Origin: Gyrodactylus bullatarudis
Taxonomy: Eukaryota; Platyhelminthes; Monogenea; Gyrodactylidea; Gyrodactylidae
Direction: 5' to 3'
Length of the DNA stretch: 14,591 bases
NCBI GenBank assembly: GCA_012064415.1
Contig: SSNU01002980.1
Location: forward strand, 1 to 14,591
The notes under the pieces are model-generated. The model did no database searches, was not told where the DNA came from, and saw only the letters and a list, made by a program, of their open reading frames with translations. The translations under genes were made by a program, and so were the position numbers. Shown piece by piece: positions 6,646-14,413 of the stretch (its first letter is position 1; every line of letters begins with the position of its first letter).

Positions 6646-7120
6646 ATAGCTTTTCTTGGACTATAATTTATTTTGAATAGATTTGAAAATGATAGCAATG
6701 GATGCGAAATTTAATTATCGTTCTAATGAGTGCCTAAATCAAGTATATTAGGACTGTTTAAAACTAAAAATTATGAGATAATATTTCATTTGCTAAAATG
6801 ACAAGATATTTTATGCAGCTTGGCTTTAAATTTTAACTTCATTGTCTACGTAGCATACACAAAGCATATATATGGATCCCGCTTAAAATAGAGAAAAAAT
6901 TTAAAATACACGAAAACCCGAGAAAGCGACAGAGAGGAAAATAAACGCCTCCCGACGATTAAATTTTCTTCCAACTTTCGTCACAACATAAACCTAGTTG
7001 ACATGAAGATGAGAATTTACTATATTTACAAAAAACTCGATATTATTTCCGGATTCAAAGGAAAAAATAATTTTTTGAATTCTAATTAGATGTGATATTC
7101 GAAAGAATTCTGAAAAAATT
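6646..7120. other. AT-rich stretch without recognised features
   Basis: No protein similarity, paired ends or RNA motif could be supported. A locally GC-richer, purine-rich patch lies around 6905-6960. Confidence 0.4.
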
Positions 7121-7275
7121 CAATCTGGCCAATTTTTGGATTTTGAAAATACACCAAATTTCAATTTTTTTACTTTTGAATCCAAAATTTTTCAGCGATT
7201 TTGATGATTCGAAGCAGTTAAGTGATGATATTTGGGATCAAGATTAGACGATCTCATATTTGTGGGGATTTTAAT
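7121..7275 (+). repeat. Diverged direct repeat, copy 2
   Basis: Partner of 5311-5465, same orientation, about 1.8 kb apart. Shares CACCAAATTTC and TCGAAGCAGTT with intervening AT-rich sequence of similar length. Family unknown. Confidence 0.4.
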
Positions 7276-7631
7276 AGTGATTTTCACACATTGACTAAAC
7301 AAATTACTACTGTATTCCTTGATGTTGTTTAAAAAATACTAGCACATTTTTGATTTTAGTGTAGAATGACTCCAACTCGTATATCCTCTCCTTATGAATA
7401 ATTCAAGCTTTTCACATGACAAATAAAACATTTAGCAATAATCAACTTCATTTATAACAACTTTTGATTCTTATTCTACTTATTAAGTGAAATATGGAAG
7501 TGTCAACAATTACATGATTTTTACTTGCTTAGGATGTGATCAAATCAAGGTTTACATGATTAGTTAATCTAAATATCTTATATTTATAGAGTAATAAACC
7601 CATATAAAAGTAAAGTTATGATATTCCATGA
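7276..7631. other. AT-rich stretch without recognised features
   Basis: No ORF of note; the last part may be decayed non-LTR sequence leading into the fragment that begins near 7632. Confidence 0.35.
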
Positions 7632-7830
7632 GATGATGAATATGATAACAGGACTTTACTTTGTGATACAACTGTTCGTGATTTAGGTGTTAAATACAAT
7701 AACTTTCTCGATTTTACAGAACATTATGAGGAAATCTACAGGTCTTTCGTCAGCAGATGTATACAAATACACAAATGTATCAAAAATTATGCTATGAAAG
7801 TATTCTCATACAAAATGGTGGCTTGAACTT
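7632..7830 (+). pseudogene. Non-LTR retrotransposon fragment, RT thumb region
   Basis: An open stretch reads DDEYDNRTLLCDTTVRDLGV followed by KYNNFLDFTEHYEEIYRSF, then KNYAMKVFSYKMVA and a stop. VRDLGV plus the following F-D-F-x-x-H pattern marks the segment just after the RT catalytic loops of jockey/CR1-like elements. It shares about 50 nearly identical bases with the minus-strand fragment at about 5797-5850, so both come from one family. No catalytic residues are included; it is a 5'-truncated relic. Confidence 0.6.
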
Positions 7831-7902
7831 TTGAGAAGATTAATTTCTGTAAACTTTTTTATATGAAAATGAAAATTGTAAAGCAGAACATATGTGTTGT
7901 TC

Positions 7903-7929
7903 AATAAATTTTTCATTTCATTTCATTCT
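7903..7929 (+). repeat. AATAAA followed by a TTTCA microsatellite
   Basis: AATAAA at 7903-7908 is followed by about three TTTCA units. Some non-LTR elements end in short tandem repeats like this, so it may be the 3' end of the fragment starting at 7632; the sequence between (7831-7902) would be its 3' UTR. Confidence 0.3.
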
Positions 7930-8194
7930 CATTCAAACAAACTATCCGCCCTGTACAGAAAACAATTGGTCAACCTTCAGAATCTATCAAGGTTCAAAGA
8001 GATATAAAAGTAGTATACTTATTAGAAAATCCATGAAGCTCCAGAGAATCTCTAGACTAAGAGAACGCTTGAAGGTCACGTAAAAAATCTACCAAACTTC
8101 TTGAAGAGAATGAACTTGAAATAGTTCACTAAAGATATTAAAACCAGATTATAAATTAAAATAAAAAATTAATAATATATTTTGTGACGATAAA
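7930..8194. other. AT-rich stretch without recognised features
   Basis: Contains one 63-codon frame with no recognisable protein character. Nothing else supported. Confidence 0.35.
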
Positions 8195-8285
8195 GGATTC
8201 ATCTATAAGAATTTGAAGTCAAGTAAATATTCAGTGATAAATGTTATATTTCACCGGATCTCATCAGACTATTACACCAGATTGA
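8195..8285 (-). repeat. PLE terminal-repeat fragment, copy 1
   Basis: Direct copy of about 9205-9290. Both carry, on the minus strand, GGTGTAATAGTC, GAGATCCGGTGAAATATAA and then CACTTGACTTCAAA/TACTTGACTTCAAA. It contains the hammerhead at 8233-8280. Likely an isolated PLE terminal repeat left after loss of the coding part. Confidence 0.55.
8233..8280 (-). ncRNA. Hammerhead ribozyme with minimal stem II, PLE type
   Basis: Minus strand: CTGATGA (8267-8261), eight bases GATCCGGT to GAAA (8252-8249), weak AT-rich stem III, then UC as cleavage dinucleotide (8237-8236). Stem I begins AGT/ACT (8270-8268 with 8235-8233). CTGG upstream (8280-8277) can pair with CCGG of the stem II loop, one pair being U-G. 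Same architecture as 9665-9729, core bases intact, stems weaker. Confidence 0.55.
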
Positions 8286-9204
8286 TATTTATAGTGAAAT
8301 AGAGAAAATTTACATTACCTCAGATTGGTTATAATATCATTGAATCTATCTATTTTTTAACCAAGACTGACCATATTACCAATTACGACGATCCTGGGTG
8401 AATTTTTATCTCAAACACCTAGAACTATCCAATTGTAAATAATTAAGTTTTTGTGGCCCCATGGCAACAGAAAGTTTTTATACAGATATCATTTTTATAT
8501 TCTCAGGTTCTAAAAGTCGTAGAATAATGTTCTTGGTATCATTCGAAAGCTAAGAAGATTTCTCTTACGAATTGATGATTTTTTAAGTGGTGAGACTTTT
8601 CAGCTCTGTTTAACAAGCCTTTTTTCTTTGAATCCTCATTTTGAGCACTTACTGTTATAATATTTACCATCAATCGTTTTAAAATTTTATAATGTTTCTA
8701 AATATATTTTGATCTCTTCTGTATCTAAAAAATTGAAAAAGTTATAGCGGTTCAAAGTTTTTTTTATATACTAGTTATAGGGGAGGGGGTGAGTAAGTTA
8801 TGCTTGTTTATGTGGGAACAAGAAATATATCGTGTATATTTTAGATATAATGAGTGTCAAAACTGATATAAGATGTGTTATTCTCTCTACCTTTTGATAC
8901 ACTTTTTACATTATCCCTGAAATCAATCGAAAGATGGTGAGAATCTCTGAGTTTATCAAAGCTTCGGGTTATAATTTATTTACTAATTAATAATAGTTTC
9001 TAAAATAACTCTAATACCTAATAATTGCTAAAGAAAAATAGAGAAGTAAGAATAATTTGTATATATGCGTCCAAGCAATATTTATGTTTCAAGCAATAAA
9101 TTAAATAAATTATAAAAATTCTCACGAAACAGCTCTTACGGAATGATTTTTTTTGTTAAGGATATACTGCCGAGCTTCATCGAAAATATTTTCAGTTTCA
9201 AATG
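8286..9204. other. AT-rich stretch without a gene
   Basis: No coding signal. Holds TATCATTCGAAAGC (8537-8550), shared exactly with 2717-2730 inside the 760-bp insertion, and a G-rich run GGGGAGGGGGTGAG near 8780. Otherwise featureless to the eye. Confidence 0.35.
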
Positions 9205-9290
9205 AAAGATTCATTTAAAATATTTTGAAGTCAAGTGGATATTTATATTTCACCGGATCTCGTAAGACTATTACACCGGCTATATTTATT
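9205..9290 (-). repeat. PLE terminal-repeat fragment, copy 2, with broken hammerhead
   Basis: Direct copy of 8195-8285, about 1 kb away. The hammerhead core here reads CTTACGA (9266-9260) in place of CTGATGA, and the segment after GAAA lacks the bases that form stem III and the cleavage site, so it should be inactive. The CCGG pair between the upstream segment and the stem II loop is still perfect. Confidence 0.5.
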
Positions 9291-9295
9291 AAATT

Positions 9296-9356
9296 TGATG
9301 AAAAATAATATATATTATAATATTTATATATAATAATTTATATAAAAATAATATCC
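9296..9356. repeat. AT-only low-complexity tract
   Basis: Almost pure A/T with TATATA and AATAAT patterns. No further structure. Confidence 0.6.
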
Positions 9357-9664
9357 TCTGATTGTTCACATCATTCCTGCGCACAAAAGTGGAGGGTTTG
9401 GTTTATTCTCAGTTGTAATTATTAATGTTTTTTTAAACTGGAGTCATGGAGGATACCAAATTAATCAATCGTTCGATACTGTTTTCAACTCATTAGAAAA
9501 TCTTGTACAATTAAAAAAACTAGACCTAATACAATTCTCAATGATCATTGGTAAAAACCTACCCACTAATATTCGAGCCAAGGAAATGACTTTTTGATAA
9601 GTTGTCTAATTTAAACAGAATCATGTAACAGTTGTGATTTAGATTCATAAGGAAGATTATAAAA
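9357..9664. other. Non-coding stretch downstream of PLE hammerhead
   Basis: On the minus strand this follows the hammerhead of the PLE ORF at 9832-10641, so its upper part may be PLE terminal repeat. No boundary or motif is visible. Confidence 0.35.
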
Positions 9665-9729
9665 CAAGCGAATAATAAGTGATAAACGTTTTATTTCGCC
9701 GGGTCTCATCAGACTTAATCCCGGGCTTG
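9665..9729 (-). ncRNA. PLE hammerhead ribozyme with loop-loop contact
   Basis: Minus strand: outer stem I CAAGC (9729-9725) with GCTTG (9669-9665); internal loop CCGGGATT; inner stem I AAGT (9716-9713) with ACTT (9680-9677); CTGATGA (9712-9706); one-pair stem II with loop ACCCGG (9704-9699); GAAA (9697-9694); stem III TAAA-ACG-TTTA (9693-9683); cleavage after UC (9682-9681). CCGGG of the stem I loop is the exact complement of CCCGG in the stem II loop. It starts about 100 bases after the PLE stop codon. PLE terminal repeats are known to encode hammerheads, so both position and form fit. Confidence 0.8.
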
Positions 9730-9831
9730 AATTATATACTTTTACAATGCAATTATTTCTGCTCTTCCATTGGTTTAAGAAATCCCTTAGGGGTGGATGG
9801 GAGCACAGGTCTTCCTGTATCCATGGACTCA

Positions 9832-10641
9832 TTACTTTTGTCTCTTCATTAGATTAGGGCCTTTCAAGAATCCATCGATTAGCAACTGACCACTATTTCT
9901 CTTACGTTTCCGCTTAATTGACGGGTTGTCTACTCTTGTGCTAATAGCGGGTTGGCTCATAATTTGATTATCAATTACTGTTGACTTCTCAGGTTTTTCA
10001 CATTTTGTCAACTCTATGCTAGTTGCTGTGACTGAACCCTGCACTTGTGTATGGTGATTATTGGCTCCAGCCAACTTCTCTTGGTTTTCATCTCGATTTA
10101 CACTTATGGTGTGAGTTGAGCTAAATTTTGGTGGGGGTAGGGATTTGGGCTTGAGAATTTTCTCAATTTTTGCTAAATGTTTCCCTTTGATGAACCTATC
10201 TCTGCCTGTAATACCAAGATTCGATGCGATCACTTTTTGTACACAAAGGTCAGGTTTGAGCTTCGATATGAAATGATCTTCCGCACTTGATAAATCCTTT
10301 TCCCTCGCACGACAAGACAGGCTTTGGTCGACTTGGTAGAGAATGGAAAAACTTCCTTCATTCGCTAAATGTCCCGTCTGATGTAGATGGTTCTGCACCG
10401 CACTATTATGTTTAGGCCTAAGATGTTCATTTACTCTTTCTCCTAGTGTTCTCGATGTTTGACCGACATACTTTGAACCACATGAACAGGTGAAGAGATA
10501 AATTACTCCTTTCTTCCTCAACTTTGGAATTGGATCCTTATTTCGCCCATTCAAGAGCTTCGTGGTCTTCTGTATGATTTGGAGCCTTCTACCTGGGAAC
10601 GTCTGCTTTGTTATGTGGGCCAATTTGTTTGTTAGGATCAT
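9832..10641 (-). CDS. Penelope-like element, open GIY-YIG portion with basic tail
   Basis: An open 269-residue 3' part of a PLE polyprotein; the reverse transcriptase is missing, so it is 5'-truncated near 10641 and the first Met is probably not a natural start. Residues 1-42 are the linker (KDPIPKLRKK). About 43-140 are the GIY-YIG endonuclease, which in this family nicks target DNA for priming: VIYLFTCSCGSKYVGQT, catalytic Arg in SRTLGERVNEHL, distal acidic residue in SAEDHFISKLKPDLCVQ. A long Ser/Thr/Asn-rich tail follows, ending in a basic run (KRKRKR) and GQLLIDGFLK. A hammerhead follows the stop. No stop or frameshift, so it is the youngest PLE here. Inferred: the basic run is a nuclear signal. 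Confidence 0.8.
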   Translation of the reverse strand: MILTNKLAHITKQTFPGRRLQIIQKTTKLLNGRNKDPIPKLRKKGVIYLFTCSCGSKYVGQTSRTLGERVNEHLRPKHNSAVQNHLHQTGHLANEGSFSILYQVDQSLSCRAREKDLSSAEDHFISKLKPDLCVQKVIASNLGITGRDRFIKGKHLAKIEKILKPKSLPPPKFSSTHTISVNRDENQEKLAGANNHHTQVQGSVTATSIELTKCEKPEKSTVIDNQIMSQPAISTRVDNPSIKRKRKRNSGQLLIDGFLKGPNLMKRQK

Positions 10642-10769
10642 GTAAGTCTATCCGTGTTCAACATATTTTCCATCCTATGATTAATTAACTCGTCCTGCAA
10701 ATATATTATCATTTTGCTGACTAATGTCTTGCATTTTGTAGGTAAAAAACGAAAATAGATTCTGGGTGA

Positions 10770-10890
10770 ATATGAGCTCTTTATTTTCATCAGACCCTAC
10801 ACCGACATGTATATTTATACAGAATATTATTCAATGATAAGTGTAAAGCTCTTTTGGGTCAATCAGAGCATTTATTTGTAACCGGATGGA
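10770..10890 (-). ncRNA. Two decayed hammerhead-like cores after the older PLE
   Basis: Minus strand: CTCTGATTGACCC...AAAGAGC...TTATCATTGAATA at 10869-10825 resembles the PLE hammerhead but has an extra base in CTGATGA and no proper GAAA. About 75 bases further, GGTGTAGGGTCTGATGA (10803-10787) keeps the core start but lacks stem II. Position after a PLE coding end supports the reading. Both should be inactive. Confidence 0.35.
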
Positions 10891-10940
10891 GGGTGGAGGG
10901 GCTAGTTGGGTAGATTTCTGACTGTTAGTGTTACACCTTT

Positions 10941-11282
10941 CTATCTCTTTTTGAAATATGTTTCTATTCCTCTGGAGATAGTTTTTCGACTCTTCCCTTT
11001 TGATTTTTGTTGCTTGGGTGAATTCGAAGCACATCTTTTCCGGGCCTGGTTTGAGGATCCTTTTGTCTCCAAGGGCTGGGAGTAGTACCTTTTCTTATAT
11101 TGTGCTGCTAGGACATCATTGGCGAGTTGTTCCTCGTTGTTGTTGGGCATCAAAGTTGTCTTATTATCATTTTGGGCTGGGCTTGATGTTGATCTGGGAT
11201 TGGTCGATTGGGGAGGGGTTTGGTCATCATTGGCGAATTGTTCCTCTGCTGATGCGGAGTTATCGTTGTTGTTGGGCACCAA
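10941..11282 (-). pseudogene. C-terminal tail of the older PLE
   Basis: An open 113-residue stretch continuing, after a frameshift near 11319, the GIY-YIG part. It is rich in Asn, Gln, Ser and Pro and ends in a basic region and SRGIETYFKKR before the stop at 10941. It parallels the tail of the PLE at 9832-10641 in composition and plan (disordered region, basic run, short hydrophobic-aromatic ending) although the sequences differ. It includes half of a tandem duplication at about 11110-11340. Confidence 0.55.
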
Positions 11283-11340
11283 TGTTGAGCTTTCCTCCGT
11301 GTTGCCTTCTTTCTGGGCTTAGGTTAATATTGATCTGGGG
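11110..11340 (-). repeat. Tandem duplication of about 115 bp within the PLE tail
   Basis: TCATTGGCGAGTTGTTCC at about 11116 recurs as TCATTGGCGAATTGTTCC at about 11227, and CGTTGTTGTTGGGCA recurs at about 11139 and 11262, each followed by CTGGGCTT and TTGATCTGGG. In protein terms PNNN...EEQxAND appears twice. Confidence 0.6.
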
Positions 11341-12060
11341 TCATATGCGGTCAGGGCTATTTCATTCGATGGCGTCCTTGTATTGGCAGGCTTTGCAGTA
11401 GCTTCTGATACCTTTTTGATGATCTTCCTAGCTTTGTGGAGATTTTTCCCCGAAAATCCAAGCTTTCTGCCCAAAATCTTCTGTGCGCACAGGCTTAGTT
11501 GTTTTTCGTTTACCAATTGTGCTTCCTCAATTTCCAATGTCTTTTGGATTTGGTGTTTGCTCAGACCTGGGTTGCACGTGTAGAGGATTTTGAAGTCAGT
11601 CATACTGGCTGGGTGTTTTGATGCCATCAGGTGCTGTTGTATTGAGGAGCCTTCGTTACCTTCACGGAGATGCTCCTTGATTCGCTCTATCGCTGGCTCT
11701 ATCGGATGATTCCGATATAGGTTTTTTGACATGTACAGTTGAATTCATATATGCACCCTCTTCTGTTGTACCATTTTGTCTTCTCTTTGTTCTTGTCATT
11801 GATTAGTCGACTGGTTCGGCTAATTATTCTCATCTTCTGACCATTGAACGTGTCTTTGGTCAGCTTCTCTAATCTGTTCCGGAGGATGGAGTTAGCTTCA
11901 TCTCCTTTGAAAGATAGGTATAACGGGATTGGGTCATTTTCCTTCAGGTCTTCATCTTGCCTGTTCTGTGGTTGTGAATTTTTTTAAATAAAGGCTTCAG
12001 GGTAGCCACTCTTGATGAATATCTGCTTTAGGATCTGACGTTCTTCTTCCTGGAGGCTAG
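11319..12060 (-). pseudogene. Linker and GIY-YIG domain of the older PLE
   Basis: From about 12060 one frame runs QILKQIFIKSGYPEAFI, meets an in-frame stop at about 11985, continues through the linker (NDPIPLYLSFKGDEANSIL) to the domain start RGCIYEFNCTCQKTYIGII near 11720, and stops there. A second frame (11732-11319) carries the rest: IEPAIERIKEHL with the catalytic Arg, and the distal part ending QLSLCAQKILGRKLGFSGKN, clearly akin to DLCVQKVIASNLGITGRD in the PLE at 9832-10641. One stop and at least one frameshift make it a relic. Confidence 0.75.
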
Positions 12061-12777
12061 TCTTCGAATCTTCAGGAACTCGCTGCTTACTAGGCCTCTT
12101 TTGGTTTCAACAGGGGAAAAACTGGCGAATGGTAAGAACTGCGTGGGTACACCTGGTTTGCGGTACATTCGTGTGACGAACTTGTCATCCTCTCTTTGTA
12201 TCAGGACATCCAGGAAGTGCAGGTTCTTGTCATTCTCCGTTTCCATTGTGAATTTTACGTTGTCATGTGATTGGTTGAAATAGTCTAGGATTATTTTTGG
12301 ATCCTGGTTCTCATTGATTATGAGGAACGTGTCATCCATGTACCTGCAGTAAAGTCGGCATTCTCCTATGATATCTGACATGAACCCGCTTTCGAGCGAT
12401 GCTAGGAAGATATGTGCAAGAATTGGTCCCAATGGTGTTCCCAGTTGTGGGGAGTAGGTACAACTGGCTCACACCTGGACTTGGTGGCTCGAGTTTATAT
12501 GCCTGTTTATCCGATATATATTTGTTGTCTCTGAGGAATTCAATTTTGCGTTTTACAGCTGTGTGGAAGTTCTTGGCTCTGGCTTGCACTTTCGGGGGTT
12601 GCATTGGGATGAACTTTGTTCTGTCATTGAGGAGGAGCCGGCCTTTCCTGTAATATTCTTCGGTGTTGATTATCGCGATTCCGGTGCCTTTGTCTAGGGA
12701 GGTAAGTAGAACGTTTGGATTATCTCTTTCAAGGTCTGGTAGTGTTCTTTGGATAATTATGGAAAGTATATCTTTTT
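12028..12777 (-). pseudogene. Reverse transcriptase of the older PLE, internally deleted
   Basis: On the minus strand the N-terminal fingers read LLTSLDKGTGIAIINTEEYY then KFIPMQPPK and KYISDKQAY, leading to SPGVSQLYLLP, the counterpart of the PLE motif LYGLPKIHK. The sequence then shifts frame directly into GTPLGPILAHIFLASLESG, followed by the catalytic LYCRYMDDTFLI, then FTMETENDKNLHFLDVLI and YRKPG. In intact PLEs more than 100 residues, including the motif with the first catalytic Asp, separate the LPK and GTPxG motifs, so the heart of the palm is deleted. The YMDD box itself is intact. Non-functional. Confidence 0.8.
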
Positions 12778-12780
12778 CTG

Positions 12781-13140
12781 CTTGAATTGAATTCTAGCGT
12801 CATTCAGTACACTTGTAAATCTTCCCAGGGATAGGGATGATGTGGCTTGAAGTTTGGAGATGTGTTCGTGAAACATTTCGGAGCCCAGATTGGTCTCAAT
12901 ATCATTTCTGGAATGCAGAACTTTGCACCCAGGCTCAGTATTTCCCAGGCGAGTGTTGATCACTTAGATTGAGAACGTAAGTTTCTGGGTCGTCTGGGAA
13001 TGAGATATCTTCTTTGCGATCGACAATTTGAAAGCCATGTTCCTTGAGAGAGTTCTGTGCGCGAGTTGTTTTGACTTGGTCAGTTCTCAAAAAGTTCGTC
13101 TTGACAGTTTCAGGGAGACAATCAAGCGACTTATCCAAGC
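12781..13140 (-). pseudogene. N-terminal part of the older PLE, frameshifted
   Basis: Minus strand: LPETVKTNFLRTDQVKTTRA with the following NSLKEHGF resembles the N-terminal region before PLE reverse transcriptases. TYVLNLSD then passes, after a frameshift near 12960, into LAWEILSLGAKFCIP, the counterpart of the PLE stretch that precedes the fingers. A third frame carries ETNLGSEMFHEHIS. Two or more frameshifts. The 5' end stops at the palindromic repeats at 13151, so the true start codon is lost or masked. Confidence 0.6.
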
Positions 13141-13150
13141 GAATCTGAAC

Positions 13151-13275
13151 GTACAGTGTATACACTGTACAACTAAATGGTCAATGTGGAAACACAGTGT
13201 ACACATTAAACGGTCGATGGTGTACACTTTGAACATAATGACTAAACGTACAATGTGTACACTGTACACTGAATA
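13151..13275. repeat. Palindrome and three degenerate 33-36-bp tandem units
   Basis: 13151-13170 is a perfect 20-base palindrome (GTACAGTGTA and its complement). It opens a run in which TAAA-CGGTC-like starts recur at 13174, 13207 and 13243 (TAAATGGTCAATGTG, TAAACGGTCGATGGTG, TAAACGTACAATGTG), each followed by GTGTACAC-type sequence. It separates the older PLE from the integrase gene, and could be a sub-terminal repeat block of either element. Confidence 0.6.
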
Positions 13276-13349
13276 GTTGGGAGATAAGTTTTATCTGTTT
13301 TAATGAATTAAGGAATGAAATTCAAGAAAATTTAGAAAATAATTTTAGT

Positions 13350-14413
13350 TTATTTATTATCGCATGAAAAACTTTGATGGCACCTAGAATTGCACAGAAC
13401 TTTATTTCTTCTGCATTTACACCTATTTGACATGCATCCTGTGGCACAATCACACCTCAACATTCCTTGGCCCCCTGATAATGAGGCTTCCTTTGAGGCA
13501 GTTCGGATGGATAGAGAACCTTCAGGGACCTCTTCTGGAGTTAAAAAAATGGGTCTGAGTTTTGTGAACTGTCTCCTCGAGAACGATCCTTCGATTGTGC
13601 CATACTGGGTCCCAATCTCGTAAAGGCCGTTATCATTTTGCCTTTTGATGACACCAATCAGATTAGATGAATAAATTTGACATCGGTCAATCTCTGGCAC
13701 TTTTATGGTTACATTCGTTCCAATAGCGACACTTCCAGCAGTCTTTTGAACCATTCGCTTAGCATTAACTTCCATTGATCTGTTGGAGTGGAGATCAAGC
13801 TGTTCTCTATCGAAGCTTGAGTCGATTGGCATCAGAAGGAAATTTTCTCTATGGTTTTCCAAGTTCTCATTCTCAGGATCAAGGTTTTCTTTGTCACTCT
13901 CATGTGATGATTCGTAAGGAGAAGAGTCTTCATCTGCATCCGAAATTTCTAATTAAAAAATTAGCTCACAAGTAACAATATATGATCAAGAATAAACTCA
14001 CTAAAATCATGATTTATGACGAATTCTACCATTGGTTCAGCCTTGTATGGCGTGTTTTTTATAGTAGAGTGGTAAATAGTATTTTTCATATGCTCTACAA
14101 GCTTGAGAGCAGAAGCCCATTTAGAATTCTTGGCATCATCAAGAAAAGTTCTGAGAATTCTTTTGATATCTTGTTGGCCCGCTCTACAGAACCTTGACTT
14201 TGTGAATGTCTGGGCTTGCCATGACAAAAGACCATATTGGGCCAGAAGTTTTTTAGTCCTCGGACTATCTTGTTTTTGAATTCATGACCATTGTCAGACT
14301 GTAATATTCGTGGTGCGCCATCATGCAGAAATATTTCAATGAGTTTCTCAGACACCTCAACAGAGCTTTTATTCTTGGGAGCTCTAAGTGTCACGAATTT
14401 GGTTATTACGTTG
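13350..14413 (-). pseudogene. KRBA2-like / Ginger-type integrase gene, truncated and frameshifted
   Basis: Relic of a DDE integrase of the type found in vertebrate KRBA2 and Ginger-like DNA transposons. Upper exon (to 14002): ITKFVTLRAPKNKSSVE, second catalytic Asp in GAPRILQSDNGHEF, WPNMVFCHGKPRHSQSQGS, catalytic Glu in GSVERAN. A one-base loss near 14176 then shifts frame into QQDIKRILRTFLDDAKNSK and MKNTIYHSTIKNTPY. A 53-nt GT-AG intron leads to the lower exon (13948-13350): an acidic stretch (ISDADEDSSPYESS), GTNVTIKVPEIDR, and a Cys-rich tail from GMLRCDCATGC to SRCHQSFSCDNK, typical of this family. The region with the first Asp and the zinc-binding N-terminus is missing; the gene starts abruptly at the junction near 14410. 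Not functional as it stands. Confidence 0.75.
13949..14001 (-). other. Putative 53-nt intron in the integrase gene
   Basis: Starts with the strong donor GTGAGT and ends TTTTTTAATTAG. Splicing joins NHDF to KISDADEDSS in frame; unspliced reading stops inside it. Confidence 0.6.

Noticed and set aside
7892..8083. Plus-strand 63-codon frame
   Set aside because: Starts in an AATAAA/TTTCA region and has no recognisable domain or conserved composition.
9296..9356. AT tract as a replication origin or matrix attachment site
   Set aside because: Low complexity alone is not evidence for either in an animal genome.
9611..9832. Minus-strand 73-codon frame after the PLE stop
   Set aside because: It runs through the hammerhead ribozyme and terminal repeat; chance open frame in the 3' UTR.
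10831..11034. Minus-strand 67-codon frame overlapping the PLE tail
   Set aside because: The overlapping frame ending at 10941 has the basic tail and stop expected; this one looks like a shadow that continues by chance.
11000..11401. Plus-strand 133-codon Trp/Leu-rich frame resembling a membrane protein
   Set aside because: Antisense of the Asn/Gln/Pro-rich PLE tail; its repeats come from the tandem duplication.
13151..13275. CRISPR-like array
   Set aside because: Units are degenerate, without distinct spacers, and the sequence is clearly eukaryotic.
13028..13276. Frames on both strands across the palindromic block
   Set aside because: Cys/His/Thr-rich peptides are artefacts of the GTGTACAC tandem repeats.
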